From positions 1 through 64,000 of the forward strand of contig CALSRC010000001.1 of assembly GCA_943788645.1 (NCBI GenBank): a stretch of DNA of 64,000 bases. Reading direction: 5' to 3'. Of this stretch, positions 51,640 through 61,900 are shown piece by piece. The notes below the pieces were generated by a model. That model was not told the DNA's origin. It saw only the letters and a list, made by a program, of their open reading frames with translations, and ran no database searches. The first letter of the stretch is position 1; each line of letters opens with the position of its first letter. Source of the stretch: UA16 sp002292325 (lineage in GTDB: Bacteria; Bacteroidota; Bacteroidia; Flavobacteriales_D; Sanyastnellaceae). The position numbers and the translations under genes are program-made.

Positions 51640-52391
51640 CAGGACTGCTTTTCAATTGGGGCTTTCAATTCTTGATCGGTCAAATGCATCAACAGGCAAT
51701 ATGATTTGCCGCGCACGCGCCCCTCCAGAAAAGCCCGGTAGGGTTTCCCTCCATCGCTCATAACCAGCGGATGGTTTCCTTTCGCACCCGTCCCGACCGG
51801 CATGAGCGCTTGGTTTTCATCCAATGATTTAGCGAGATCATAAAGGAAACTAAAGGTGAGACCGTTGATGTGCTTGACTTGGTACTTTTTAGTGAAAAGA
51901 ACTTTTTGTGCCAGCTCACTTTTGGGGGTCATTCTGCCACTCCAACGCACCATATCGCTTTCTGAAATGTTCGCTAAAACAACCTTAGGCGAGCGTTCTT
52001 CGACTAATTCACGTTGGGCATTGTAAATCAGCTCATTCTGCTTCAGATGAAAAACCGGCTTGAATTCCGGATTGACATACACCCTCGCCGAATCAGTAAT
52101 GTACTTGCCATGGAGCTCCATATCCACCTCAGGATCGCCCTTGATCAGGTAATCGGCCAGCTCAATTTCTCGCATCAATTCTGCCGAATCATCTTTCGAT
52201 TTCAAAGGGCCAACCAATCGATCACATAAGAAATCAGCGCTGGTTTCCGCAGAACCTTTGATGACCCTGAGATTGATTGGATCCTTACCGTTGGGCAAAA
52301 CCAATCGGATTTTAGGCTTCGGATTGAGCGAAGAGAATGTCACCTCAGCATCACGCTGTTGATCGTCTACAAAATGAATAAATCTTGACAT
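51639..52391 (-). CDS. unknown protein, middle gene of the ligase operon
   Basis: 250 residues, cytosolic, mixed alpha/beta, with no motif I recognise. N-terminal strands (AEVTFSSLNPKPKIRLVLPN) are followed by a helical middle (DDSAELMREIELADYLI), then an extended part (YITDSARVYVNPEFKPVFHL) and a C-terminal beta-rich part with VGTGAKGNHPLVMSDGGKPY. Its stop overlaps the ligase start by one base and its start lies nine bases after the first gene, so the three proteins are made together. It could be a DNA-end or ligase partner; this is guilt by association only. Confidence 0.6.
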   Translation of the reverse strand: MSRFIHFVDDQQRDAEVTFSSLNPKPKIRLVLPNGKDPINLRVIKGSAETSADFLCDRLVGPLKSKDDSAELMREIELADYLIKGDPEVDMELHGKYITDSARVYVNPEFKPVFHLKQNELIYNAQRELVEERSPKVVLANISESDMVRWSGRMTPKSELAQKVLFTKKYQVKHINGLTFSFLYDLAKSLDENQALMPVGTGAKGNHPLVMSDGGKPYRAFLEGRVRGKSYCLLMHLTDQELKAPIEKQS

Positions 52392-52400
52392 GTGCGTGCT

Positions 52401-53000
52401 TTAGAACATGGAAAAGTCCATCAAATCATCTTCTTCATCCGTTTGAGGCTCATCCTCGACCGGCGATTCCATTTGATGTTGGGAAAGGTATTCGAGGTCG
52501 GCAATTTGGCCGGTAACAATGAAGTTATGGGTTCCGTTGCCAATCAAAAACGCATCATCGGATTCGTAATCTTCTCGGTAATTAAACCGAAACTGGAGCA
52601 CCTTACCGTTCGCCAAGTCTGACTCAAACGGGCTCTCCTCCTCGGACTCCAAAACATATACAGATTTGACCCCCATCGCCAGGTAATCATCCAAATCACC
52701 CTCTCTCAAATGAACTGGCCCTGAGTAAACACTCGGTTCTTTTGGCACCTTCTTCCCTTCTGCATTCATCCCAACCAATTCCGACGTGCTCACAGATTTC
52801 CCAGAAGAATCCAACTTAATCAGGGAAGTCGACCCCGAAGGAAGCACATGCCTTCCATCCACGAGTGTCGCTAGTTTACATGGGTTACCATTTCCGTCGA
52901 AACTCTCCACCTCTGCCCATCCATAAACGTCCTCTCGTTCCAGTTTAGAAAAGCCGGCCTCCCAGTTTTTTCCTCCAAAATGAAATTCTGCTGTTCTCAT
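52401..53000 (-). CDS. unknown protein, first gene of the ligase operon
   Basis: 199 residues, cytosolic, acidic, ending in an Asp/Glu-rich tail (EDEPQTDEEDDLMDFSMF). The N-terminus (FHFGGKNWEAGFSKLEREDV, then YGWAEVESFDGNGNPCKLAT) looks like a conserved beta domain, and a second strand-rich part has FRFNYREDYESDDAFLIGNG. I do not recognise the family. The tail could be a protein-interaction or DNA-mimic segment. It is first in the operon and divergent from the NRPS cluster. Confidence 0.6.
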   Translation of the reverse strand: MRTAEFHFGGKNWEAGFSKLEREDVYGWAEVESFDGNGNPCKLATLVDGRHVLPSGSTSLIKLDSSGKSVSTSELVGMNAEGKKVPKEPSVYSGPVHLREGDLDDYLAMGVKSVYVLESEEESPFESDLANGKVLQFRFNYREDYESDDAFLIGNGTHNFIVTGQIADLEYLSQHQMESPVEDEPQTDEEDDLMDFSMF

Positions 53001-53064
53001 TGATTCTGTTTTTTTTTATATCCAATAGTCGGCGACAATGAACCGAAAAAGTAACGAAAAAAAC

Positions 53065-53098
53065 TAAACTCCTTCACAGGAAACAGAGTTTATTTTTT
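53065..53098. other. hairpin with T-run in the ligase/NRPS divergent gap
   Basis: TAAACTC (53065-53071) pairs with GAGTTTA (53086-53092), followed by T6. It looks like a weak terminator but precedes both divergent genes. It may be a leader attenuator of the NRPS transcript if that begins upstream of it. No convincing promoter is seen in the gap. Confidence 0.4.
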
Positions 53099-53181
53099 GT
53101 TGGAAAAGGCACCGCGGTCAAATATATTGCGGGGTCGGTCTATCAACGAATTTTCGCAGATGGACATTCAAAAAGAGCCAA

Positions 53182-55914
53182 ATGCCCACTGATGTGTTTA
53201 TGGTAAATCGCTACCAAGACCTGTTCATTCAACAAGAATTGACACATGGAACTTCTGCGAATAACATTCTTCACGGCAGAGCGACATTTTCAACACGCGG
53301 ACTGAACGAATTGCGTGCGGCCGTAATTCGTCTTTTGGAACGGTCCACTTGGCCCTATCTCAAACTCGGAGATGATTACCGCGAGTGGGTTCGAACCCGT
53401 CGTTGGCAGGGGACTCTGAATGCCGTTGCGCCGAGCAGCCCACAACTCTCTCTGAAGCGACCTTGGTCGGTCTTCGTCTACCAAATCAATGACCAATCCA
53501 TCCTGGATGTGATGATTCACCATGCATGGGCTGACGGACATAGCTTCCAACTATTTTGGTCTGATCTGATGGCTCATTTGGATGAAAAAAATGCCTTGAG
53601 CCCCTCTGACAGCTTCTCAGGTAATGCTATTGAGTCAGTTCATTCGGCAGATTTAGGAACCATAAAGACAACTCAAGACGTAGGGCTCGGAACCGTTCAG
53701 CGCCTGACGGTGTCGATTCCAGCCTACCGCAAGCAGCGCTTAGAGCAGATCGCAAAAGCTCAAGGCATCTCCCTGTCCTCGGTTCTCATTGGAACCTTAC
53801 AACACGTCCTGGACACATGTGAACGTCAGCTTGAGATTCCTTTGCAACTCGGAATGGCCCTTCGAAATCGAACCGGACGCCAAGCGAAATCAGACTTTTT
53901 GAGTCGTGTTAACTTTTTACCCCTCGCACATTCCGAAAAAGGAGATTGGAGCGACGTAGAGCGACGTGTTCGTCATCTTTTTCGAAACCAAGCGTTTCCA
54001 TTGCTCGACTGGATGAGCCAGGAAAATCGTCACACCGCATTCAACGTATTATTCTCCTATCAAAAAGAATCGTATCATCCAGTGGATGCAGATCAGCAAG
54101 AGACCCTCGCCTTTTTACCCACCCACATAGACGAAAATGTTTTGGGCGTGCACGTTCTGGAGTTTGGCCAAAAACATCTGGATATTTCTTTTGACGTCCG
54201 CACTGACCTCGCAGACACGAGTTTCTGGCGCTCCGTCATTGTGCGATTCTTGATGGCATTGGACGCGTTTCCATCCCTTCAATTGCCCCCATTCAATCCT
54301 GCAATCGCGGCCGCAGAATACAAGCCATTCCCCTTTTGGTCTCGGTTTGATGAAGCCATTTCTGAAAAAGTCGCACTGGTTGTTGATGGGAAGTCTACGA
54401 CGTTTGGAGAATTAAGGAAATGCTTGGCGGAACCGCAGGAGCCTGAGGCGAGTGCCGTTTGCCTCGAGCCGAATCGTTCGAAGGAAAACATCGTTGACAT
54501 TTTGAAGTCGTGGAAGAAAGGGAGGCCTGTGAGTTTTGTGAAATCCTCCGGCACAGCATACCCTGAGGGTGACTGGCTCTACTTTGCAGAAACCTCGGGA
54601 AGCACGGGGAAACCAAAACCTTTGTTGATTGGAAAAGCGGGGATTGAAAGCCTCTTGCCCTCTTGGGAGTCGCAGCTTCAAATCGATGAAGATGCGGTGC
54701 ACCTCAGTCTTGCCGACCAACGATTCGACGTGTTTTTTGGTGATGTGTTCCGAAGTCTGATGCTTGGTGGAACCTTGATCCTTGCATCGGAGGAGGACCG
54801 ACTTTCGCCGAACCGCATCAGCCATATGATCATCGAGTACGGTGTAACCCATCTCGAATCCACGCCATCTTTTCTCAATTTAGTCATCCCTGCGCTCACC
54901 CGACCTTCTGCTTTGAGGTGCCTCATTTCTGGCTCAGAAGCCATGACGCCGAGGCTTTACAGCCAACTCGATGCCATTCGCGTATCTGGGGTACGCGTGT
55001 TCAATAGCTTTGGATTGACGGAAGTGAGCATCGATTCAGCATTGACCGAACTTGTGCAATACGAGGACACCTTTCCTTTGGGATTTCCCCTCGGGGATCA
55101 ACGCTTCGACATTCGAAACCAGCACGGTGATGCGGTCCCATTTGGTGTTTGGGGAGAGCTTCAAATCACAGGTACCTGCGTAGCACATTCCTTGATTGAT
55201 GACCCTTGCTTTCAATTCGACGAAAAAGGGCGCAAGCTCTTCCGCACGGGAGATCGGGCGATGCTTCACCCGAAGCACGGTCTCATCATCAAGGGCCGAC
55301 TCAACGCAGACTTCATCAAGGTCAACGGACGACGACTTCCTGCGAAAGCCATGGAAAACGCCCTGCTAGGGGATGTTCGTGTCAACCGCGCGCTGCTCAT
55401 CGAGAAAGGCGGAGGTGCCATTTTATTGCATGAGTCCCGCCTCAACGAACACGAGATTCGCGAATTGCTTCAACCGAATTTTTCACGGCATCACATGCCC
55501 GATTTGATTCATCGCCATACCGAATGGCCCCTGAATCAAAATGGCAAACTCGACGTAAAGGCTCTGCGCGATTCTGTGCATCTTCCAACCTCATCCTCCC
55601 AACAATGGGCCGCAGGTGAATCTCACATGGAGCAAACACTACAGGCACTTCTTCGCGAATTTGAAAAACCTTATCAGGGAGGAGATGACTTGCTCATTTA
55701 CACAGGGTGGAACAGCATCGATTTCCTGTCATTTTGCAATCAATGGAACCTCAAAGGTTACGTGATATCACCGCGTAAATGGCTGGAACATCCCACGCTG
55801 AATCACCTCCTTGCCAACAGTGTTCGGAATGATTCTCAGCCCTCAAAGCTTCAGATGAATGAGGTTGATCAAGCCGATTGGGACGAATTTTTAGACGTCC
55901 TCAATCAAGAATAG
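53182..55914 (+). CDS. nonribosomal peptide synthetase, C-A-PCP (ornithine predicted)
   Basis: 910 residues. The condensation domain (about 1-370) has HHAWADG, a full HHxxxDG. The adenylation domain (about 385-795) has A3 AETSGSTGKPK, A5 FGLTE, A7 FRTGD and A10 NQNGKLD. Between A1 (TTFGEL) and A3 it is about 45 residues shorter than normal. The carrier domain (about 805-885) has GWNSID where GGxSI is usual; the Ser is kept. The binding-pocket code read by hand is D-V-G-E-I-G-S-I-D-K, the code listed for ornithine in gramicidin S-type synthetases. It starts the cluster and, since it begins with a C domain, may accept an acyl group. NRPS2 starts five bases after the stop. Confidence 0.88.
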   Translation: MPTDVFMVNRYQDLFIQQELTHGTSANNILHGRATFSTRGLNELRAAVIRLLERSTWPYLKLGDDYREWVRTRRWQGTLNAVAPSSPQLSLKRPWSVFVYQINDQSILDVMIHHAWADGHSFQLFWSDLMAHLDEKNALSPSDSFSGNAIESVHSADLGTIKTTQDVGLGTVQRLTVSIPAYRKQRLEQIAKAQGISLSSVLIGTLQHVLDTCERQLEIPLQLGMALRNRTGRQAKSDFLSRVNFLPLAHSEKGDWSDVERRVRHLFRNQAFPLLDWMSQENRHTAFNVLFSYQKESYHPVDADQQETLAFLPTHIDENVLGVHVLEFGQKHLDISFDVRTDLADTSFWRSVIVRFLMALDAFPSLQLPPFNPAIAAAEYKPFPFWSRFDEAISEKVALVVDGKSTTFGELRKCLAEPQEPEASAVCLEPNRSKENIVDILKSWKKGRPVSFVKSSGTAYPEGDWLYFAETSGSTGKPKPLLIGKAGIESLLPSWESQLQIDEDAVHLSLADQRFDVFFGDVFRSLMLGGTLILASEEDRLSPNRISHMIIEYGVTHLESTPSFLNLVIPALTRPSALRCLISGSEAMTPRLYSQLDAIRVSGVRVFNSFGLTEVSIDSALTELVQYEDTFPLGFPLGDQRFDIRNQHGDAVPFGVWGELQITGTCVAHSLIDDPCFQFDEKGRKLFRTGDRAMLHPKHGLIIKGRLNADFIKVNGRRLPAKAMENALLGDVRVNRALLIEKGGGAILLHESRLNEHEIRELLQPNFSRHHMPDLIHRHTEWPLNQNGKLDVKALRDSVHLPTSSSQQWAAGESHMEQTLQALLREFEKPYQGGDDLLIYTGWNSIDFLSFCNQWNLKGYVISPRKWLEHPTLNHLLANSVRNDSQPSKLQMNEVDQADWDEFLDVLNQE

Positions 55915-55919
55915 ACGGC

Positions 55920-58900
55920 ATGAAATTCAGCAAGGAGGACATCCAGCGGGTCACCAAAACCAGCCCCATAGAAGACAGTTTATTGGTCTTCCAAGCGGAT
56001 GGTGCGAAAAGGAAGTACGTCGAATATGCCTTGGTGAAAATTGACGAAGTAATCCTCCATGTTTCGGACATTTCACGCTGGATTGATGCCGTGCCTCGCT
56101 TTCGCGATTGCTACATATACGAAAACAATCAGCCCGTTCAGATTCGATTGAAATCTGCATTTTATCCTGTCCAAATCATCGAATTGGAGGGGGAGCAGAG
56201 CATGAAGTCCGTCATGGGCCAATTGACCAACCTTGTCCCCGTCATTGACGTTCAAAGTCCCCCGCTCTTTGAGGTCGTTGCATTCCATAGTGGCTCGGAC
56301 ACGTACCTCGGTCTGGCATATCATCATCTTTTGCTGGACGGAATTTCCGCCCAGTTAGCGCTGAGCATGTTGGATCCGAACCATCGTTTTCAAGCAAGCG
56401 ATTGGCTCCCGAACCCTGCACCGGCAAAATCCGATGTCCCCCATTTGCCTTCGTTTTTGATTGAACCCTTGCTACCCCCTCCCGTTGCACAAGCGCCCGG
56501 TTTCCTGCGACTCCAGCACAGGATCGAAGGAGGAAGTTATGAAGAGGTGATGATCCAGTGGGTGGACTTCATTCAACAAGCATCGGGAAGCGACGAAGTG
56601 GTCGTCGGTGAAGTGCTTTCTGCCCGAGACGACTCCGTTGAAGCGCAGCAAGCGCTCGGATACTTTGTGCAGACCTGGCCGCTGGTCTTTCAGGGAGCAA
56701 CCCACTTGGAACAGCTTAAATCCATCCGAAATGAGCGCATCGCTGTCTCGCAAGATTGGGTGAATCGGCATGTCCCGAGCCAATGCTTCGATCATGTTTG
56801 GGTTGTAGAGCCCACGTTGGGTTCGCGCCATGAGTCGTTGTTTTGGTCGACACCCCATTATCCCCTCACCTTGGTCATCAAGCCCTCTGAGGCACACGTC
56901 GATATCGAATTTTGTTGGAATTTGGAAAAGGTTGACGCACGGGCAGCTCAACAGATTTTCGCGTCTTTTGGAGCACATCTAGAAGAACCAGAAGCCGTGC
57001 AATCTTTGCCCGAGTGGCCCGCGCCATCCTCACCCAATCTCTTGGCACTTTGGGACCTGTCCGTCGCAGCCCATGCCGATCGGGTTGCCGTTGAAGACGC
57101 TCAAGGGAACCAATGGACATACCGGGAACTTGACCGACGCGCTGAAGCACTGGCCAGTCGGCTGCCCGTGAATCCCGGAGACCGCATCGGCGTGCATGTG
57201 ACGCATTCGGCAGCCATCCCTCTGGCTTTTTTAGGTGTGCTGAAAAGAGGAGGGACCTATGTGCCGATTGATCCCACTGTCACCCGAGAACGTTGGGAGT
57301 ACATTTTGGAAGATGCAGGGATAGAATTAGTCGTCTCGGATTTATCCGATTCACTGGGCCGTGTGGCGGTTCATCCAAACGAAAGGGTCGACGCCGACAT
57401 GGTTCCTTACGAAGCCCATGTCCCTGACCCAACAGAAGCTGTTTACCTGATCTATACCTCCGGCACAACCGGTCAACCAAAAGGGTGCGCGGTAAACCAT
57501 CTCAACCTCGCCAACCTTTTTGAGGGCACACAAGAATACTTTGGCTTCCATCCAAAGGATCGCTGGGTCTTGGCGCACAGTTATGGATTTGACTTCTCTA
57601 CGTGGGAAATATGGGGGTGCCTTTTATCTGGGGGGCAGCTCTTTATCCCTCCTCGTAAGACCATTCAGGACACCTTCTCTTTCTATGATTATTTGAAAGA
57701 GGAGGGCATTACCATATTGAATCAAACGCCCAAAGCATTCGACAATTTGATGCTGGTCGATGAATCCTCCACAGGGCTTCCCAGCATCCGGCACGTTGTT
57801 TTTGGTGGTGATAAATTGCATCCGGAGCGATTGAGCGATTGGATTGCCCGTCACAAAGCTTGCGTCCTGACCAACATGTACGGCATCACAGAAACCACCG
57901 TGCACGTCACAGCCAAGCAAGTCGTTCAGGAAACCCAAAGCAACATTGGAAGACCGTTGCCGGGTTACACCCTCCGGTGGGTAAACGATTCTGGCCAGGC
58001 CATTCCCAAAGGCTTCATAGGAGAAATGCACGTCTTTGGCAACGGAGTATGCAACGGGTACCACGGCAAACCTGAACTGACCAATGAAAAATTTGGCTTG
58101 CAGCATTCAAACCGGTTTTATCGAACGGGCGATTTGGGATGGCAGGTCGGAGAGGACGCCTATTATTTAGGACGAAAAGACCGGCAAATCAAGGTGCGAG
58201 GATACCGCATTGAACTCGGAGAAATAGAGTTCCAGTTGCAAAAATCTGCGCCAGGTTGCCAATTCATTGCTGCCTTGCACGAGGATCAGCTCGTTGCTTT
58301 TTTCAAAGGCAACACTCCCGGATTCGATCCTGAATTTTTTCAAGGGAAACTGGCCGATTATGCGATTCCTCACCGGTTCATTCACGTCACTGAATTTCCG
58401 CTCAACGCGAGTGGAAAAGTGGATGAAAAAACGCTTTTCGCTCACCTGTCAGAACGAACAACCGCGGCATCAGCGGCCCAAGGCGACCCCTTCATTGTCC
58501 AGGCGGTTCAGGAAACGCTCGGAGACGGCATATCGATGGAGCGCACCTTCATACAAAATGGAGGTGATAGCATTGCGGCTATTCGGGTCATTAATAAACT
58601 ACGCAAAGCAGAGCGAACCCTGCAGGTCAGCGAACTCTTCGAAACCCATGCCATTGCGCAGCTTCGTTCGGCGCCGTTGGTGGCTGATTCCAAAAGCATG
58701 CAATCTGCTTTGGAGCTATTCCACAAAAAGGCCGCATTGGATTGGAGCGATGACCAGTTTTATATTCCGTTATTGGAGGCACAAGAGGGCATTCTATTTG
58801 ATTGCTTGCGTTCAGATGATCCTTCGCTGTATGTGGAACAGCTGACCTACGAGCTCCCGGGAACTTACGGGTTTGATCAAATCCAGAAAGCGTACCAAGC

Positions 58901-61900
58901 GGTCTGCCATCACAACCCCATTCTCACGGCTCGGCTGGATAGGCACGTTGGTCAATACCTGTTGAAGGCCGATCGAAATGCGCCTGTGGTCTGCACAGAA
59001 ATCACCTCTTCCGAGTGGAAAGATTATTTGCAGGAGGATTTTGCTCGAGGCTTTGAATTGGAGCGAAACCTCACGCGAATAGCTGTCCTTCCAGGAAAAG
59101 ACCAGACGCGTCTGGTCTGGACCCACCACCATTTGATTTTGGACGGATGGTCACTTGGCGTATTCAGCAACGAGATGATGAAAGCGCTCGAAAACAAGAC
59201 CCTTCTTGCGCACGACGAATTCATTCAGCTCGCATGTGAGTGCTCGAATCATCCGCAAGCGGGGACTTATTGGGCAAGGAAGAGCCTTCCCCAGCTAGCG
59301 ACTGCGCTGCCGCCGCCATTGCCTTCCAAGGATCCCGAACTTGCGTATTTGAAGCACCGTGTTTTCATCCCTCTGGCTGACGCGTCGCGCATTCAGGAGA
59401 CGGGTACATCCATGCACGCCTATTGCATGACGCTCTGGGCTTCCTTTTTGTGCACCTTGTATGATCGTTCAGAAGTCCTGCTGGGAAATGTGGTTTCCTT
59501 GCGGTCCGATGAACACTTGGAAGCCCTCGGCATGTTTGTCCGAACCCTTCCGTTTATTTTCCATGCCGATCGCAATCGGTCATTTGAACAACTTCTCCAG
59601 GATACTGCGGAACGCTTGAGGGAAGACGAACAGCACAAGGGGGAGCGCCTCGGCGAACATACCCAAGGACACTTGAATGACCATTTGTTCGTTTTCGAAA
59701 ACTACCCGGTCGATCACGCCGCGTTGGAGGAGAAAGGGATTCGCATCGGTGATTTTCAAGAAAGGACTGGATCACCTTGGACCACCCTGGTCTACCCCGT
59801 CCCAGGGGGTGTCGAGTGGCACGTTCTATTCCACCCTGCGCATCACAACCGCAACCAAGTTCAATCCGTTCTTACCCACTTTGAACGTTGGGCTCAAGCA
59901 TTGAATTGGACCCAGCCTTGCACCGTTCTGAAATCCGCCTTGCTCCTTGAACCCGCTATCATCGGCCGCACCTTGCCACGGCAAGAGCTGAAGATCCTCG
60001 AACTTTTGAAACGCGATTCGAATCAGCCGGCCATTCTCGGTACGGACTTCGACATGACGTATTCCGACCTATGGGCAGAGGCTGAACTCCTGGCAAATTC
60101 CCTTTGCCAAGCGGGACTGGAAGCTCGTGAAGCGGTTGGAATTGATGTGGCCTGTACCCGGCATTTTGCGGCCTCTATCCTCGGTGTCTGGCGAGCCGGC
60201 GGAGTGCCTGCGCCGGTGGACAAACGGTACCCCGCCTCGAGAAAAGCATTTGTGTACGAAGCCGTCTCTGCAAGGTTCGTACTCCAAACGGATGCAAATG
60301 ACATTGAACTCGTGGCTACAAACCACCCCATCAATCCGTTGGATGATTCTGCAGGATTTATCTTGAGCACATCCGGCTCCACCGGCACCCCCAAGGTGGT
60401 GGTCCAAACCCATGCGTGCCTGATTAATCTTGTCCACTGGAACCGTTCATCTTTCGGCATGAAGGGCGACGATGTGATCCTCCAATCATCTTCATTCGGC
60501 TTTGACGCCTCATTTCACGAAGTTCTTCTGGCCATGAGTTTGGGGGCTTCCCTCGTTGAGCTGCCACTGGAATCCCGGCTAGACATTCACCAAATCAAGG
60601 CATCCATTCAGGCCCATGCGGTGACGCAGGCATGGATTCCGGCCCGACTGCTGAATGCCGTGCTGGAAGCTGATATTGCCTATTTCGATGCCTGCAATTC
60701 ACTCAAGCGAATCGTCACCACCGGAGAAGCCTTGATCTTGAGCATTGGGCTCAAAAACTACCTACAACAAGCCGGTGTATCGCTTTTAAACTACTACGGC
60801 CCCACCGAAACACACGTCGTAACCGCGCTCGAAGTGACCGCAGCGAACATCCGCACACAACCTCCAATTGGAACGGTACTGGATAATTGCCAGATCTGCC
60901 TGATGAATGACGAAGGCCAGCCCGCTTTTAAAGGATTACCTGGAGAAATCTGGGTCACAGGCGATCCTGTGGCGCTCGGATACCACAACGAGGATGCTTT
61001 GAATGCAGCGGTATTTATCAACCAGGAAGGCAAGCGTTGGTACAAAACGGGAGATTGGGGATATGTTGGAGACAACAACTTATTGGAATTCATTGGCCGC
61101 AAAGACAGTCAACTCAACATTCGTGGATTCCGGGTCGAACCGATCGAGGTAGAACGCACCCTCATGGAAATTCCAGGGCTCACGCAGTGCTGCGTCTTAA
61201 CTCAAGACCAAGAACTGTATGCATTTGTGGTGGGTGTTGTCGCCCGCGAACAGCTCATTGAGGAAAGTCGGGGTCGATTGCCTGATTACATGGTTCCATC
61301 GCATTGGCATGTGCTTGATGGAATGCCTCTGAACAGCAATGGTAAGGCGGACCGAAAGGCCTTGGTACGCCTGATGCATTCCACTGAAGTCCAGAACATA
61401 AAGAGCACTTCGCATTGGCAGTCTACGCGCGCTTGGCGCCAAACCCTGGGACATGATCAGTTTGGCGACACCTCCTCCTTCGAATCCGTTGGCGGAAACT
61501 CCATTCTGCTCATGAAACTGCAGGCTTGGATTGAAAAAGAACTCGGGATCTTTGTCTCTGTCCGGGATTTACTGCTTCACAAAACACCAGAATCCCTTGA
61601 GATGCTGCTCAGGAAGGAGCCGATTTCCTCCGAAGTCCTCCCAGAGCACTTTCCTGTTCACTCCCTACAGCGTGCTATTTTGATCCTCGAAGCTGGACAA
61701 AACTTGGAAGGCCACTCCCCTTTTTGGCTCGGATTCAAAGCGCAATTATCCAAGCCGGTAGCGCGAGAAGCGTGGGAGCAAGCCGTTGAAACCCTGCTGG
61801 ATCAATACCCTCATTTGAAGGTGGCCTTGCAAGGGACATCCGAATTGAAACAGATCCAGTGGGTCCAAGTCTCCGACATCGCACCATTTCTCACTTCGAT

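Noticed and set aside
53160..53192. Short frame MDIQKEPNAH before NRPS1 as a leader peptide
   Set aside because: It has ten codons, overlaps the NRPS1 start and shows no regulatory codon run; a chance frame is more likely.
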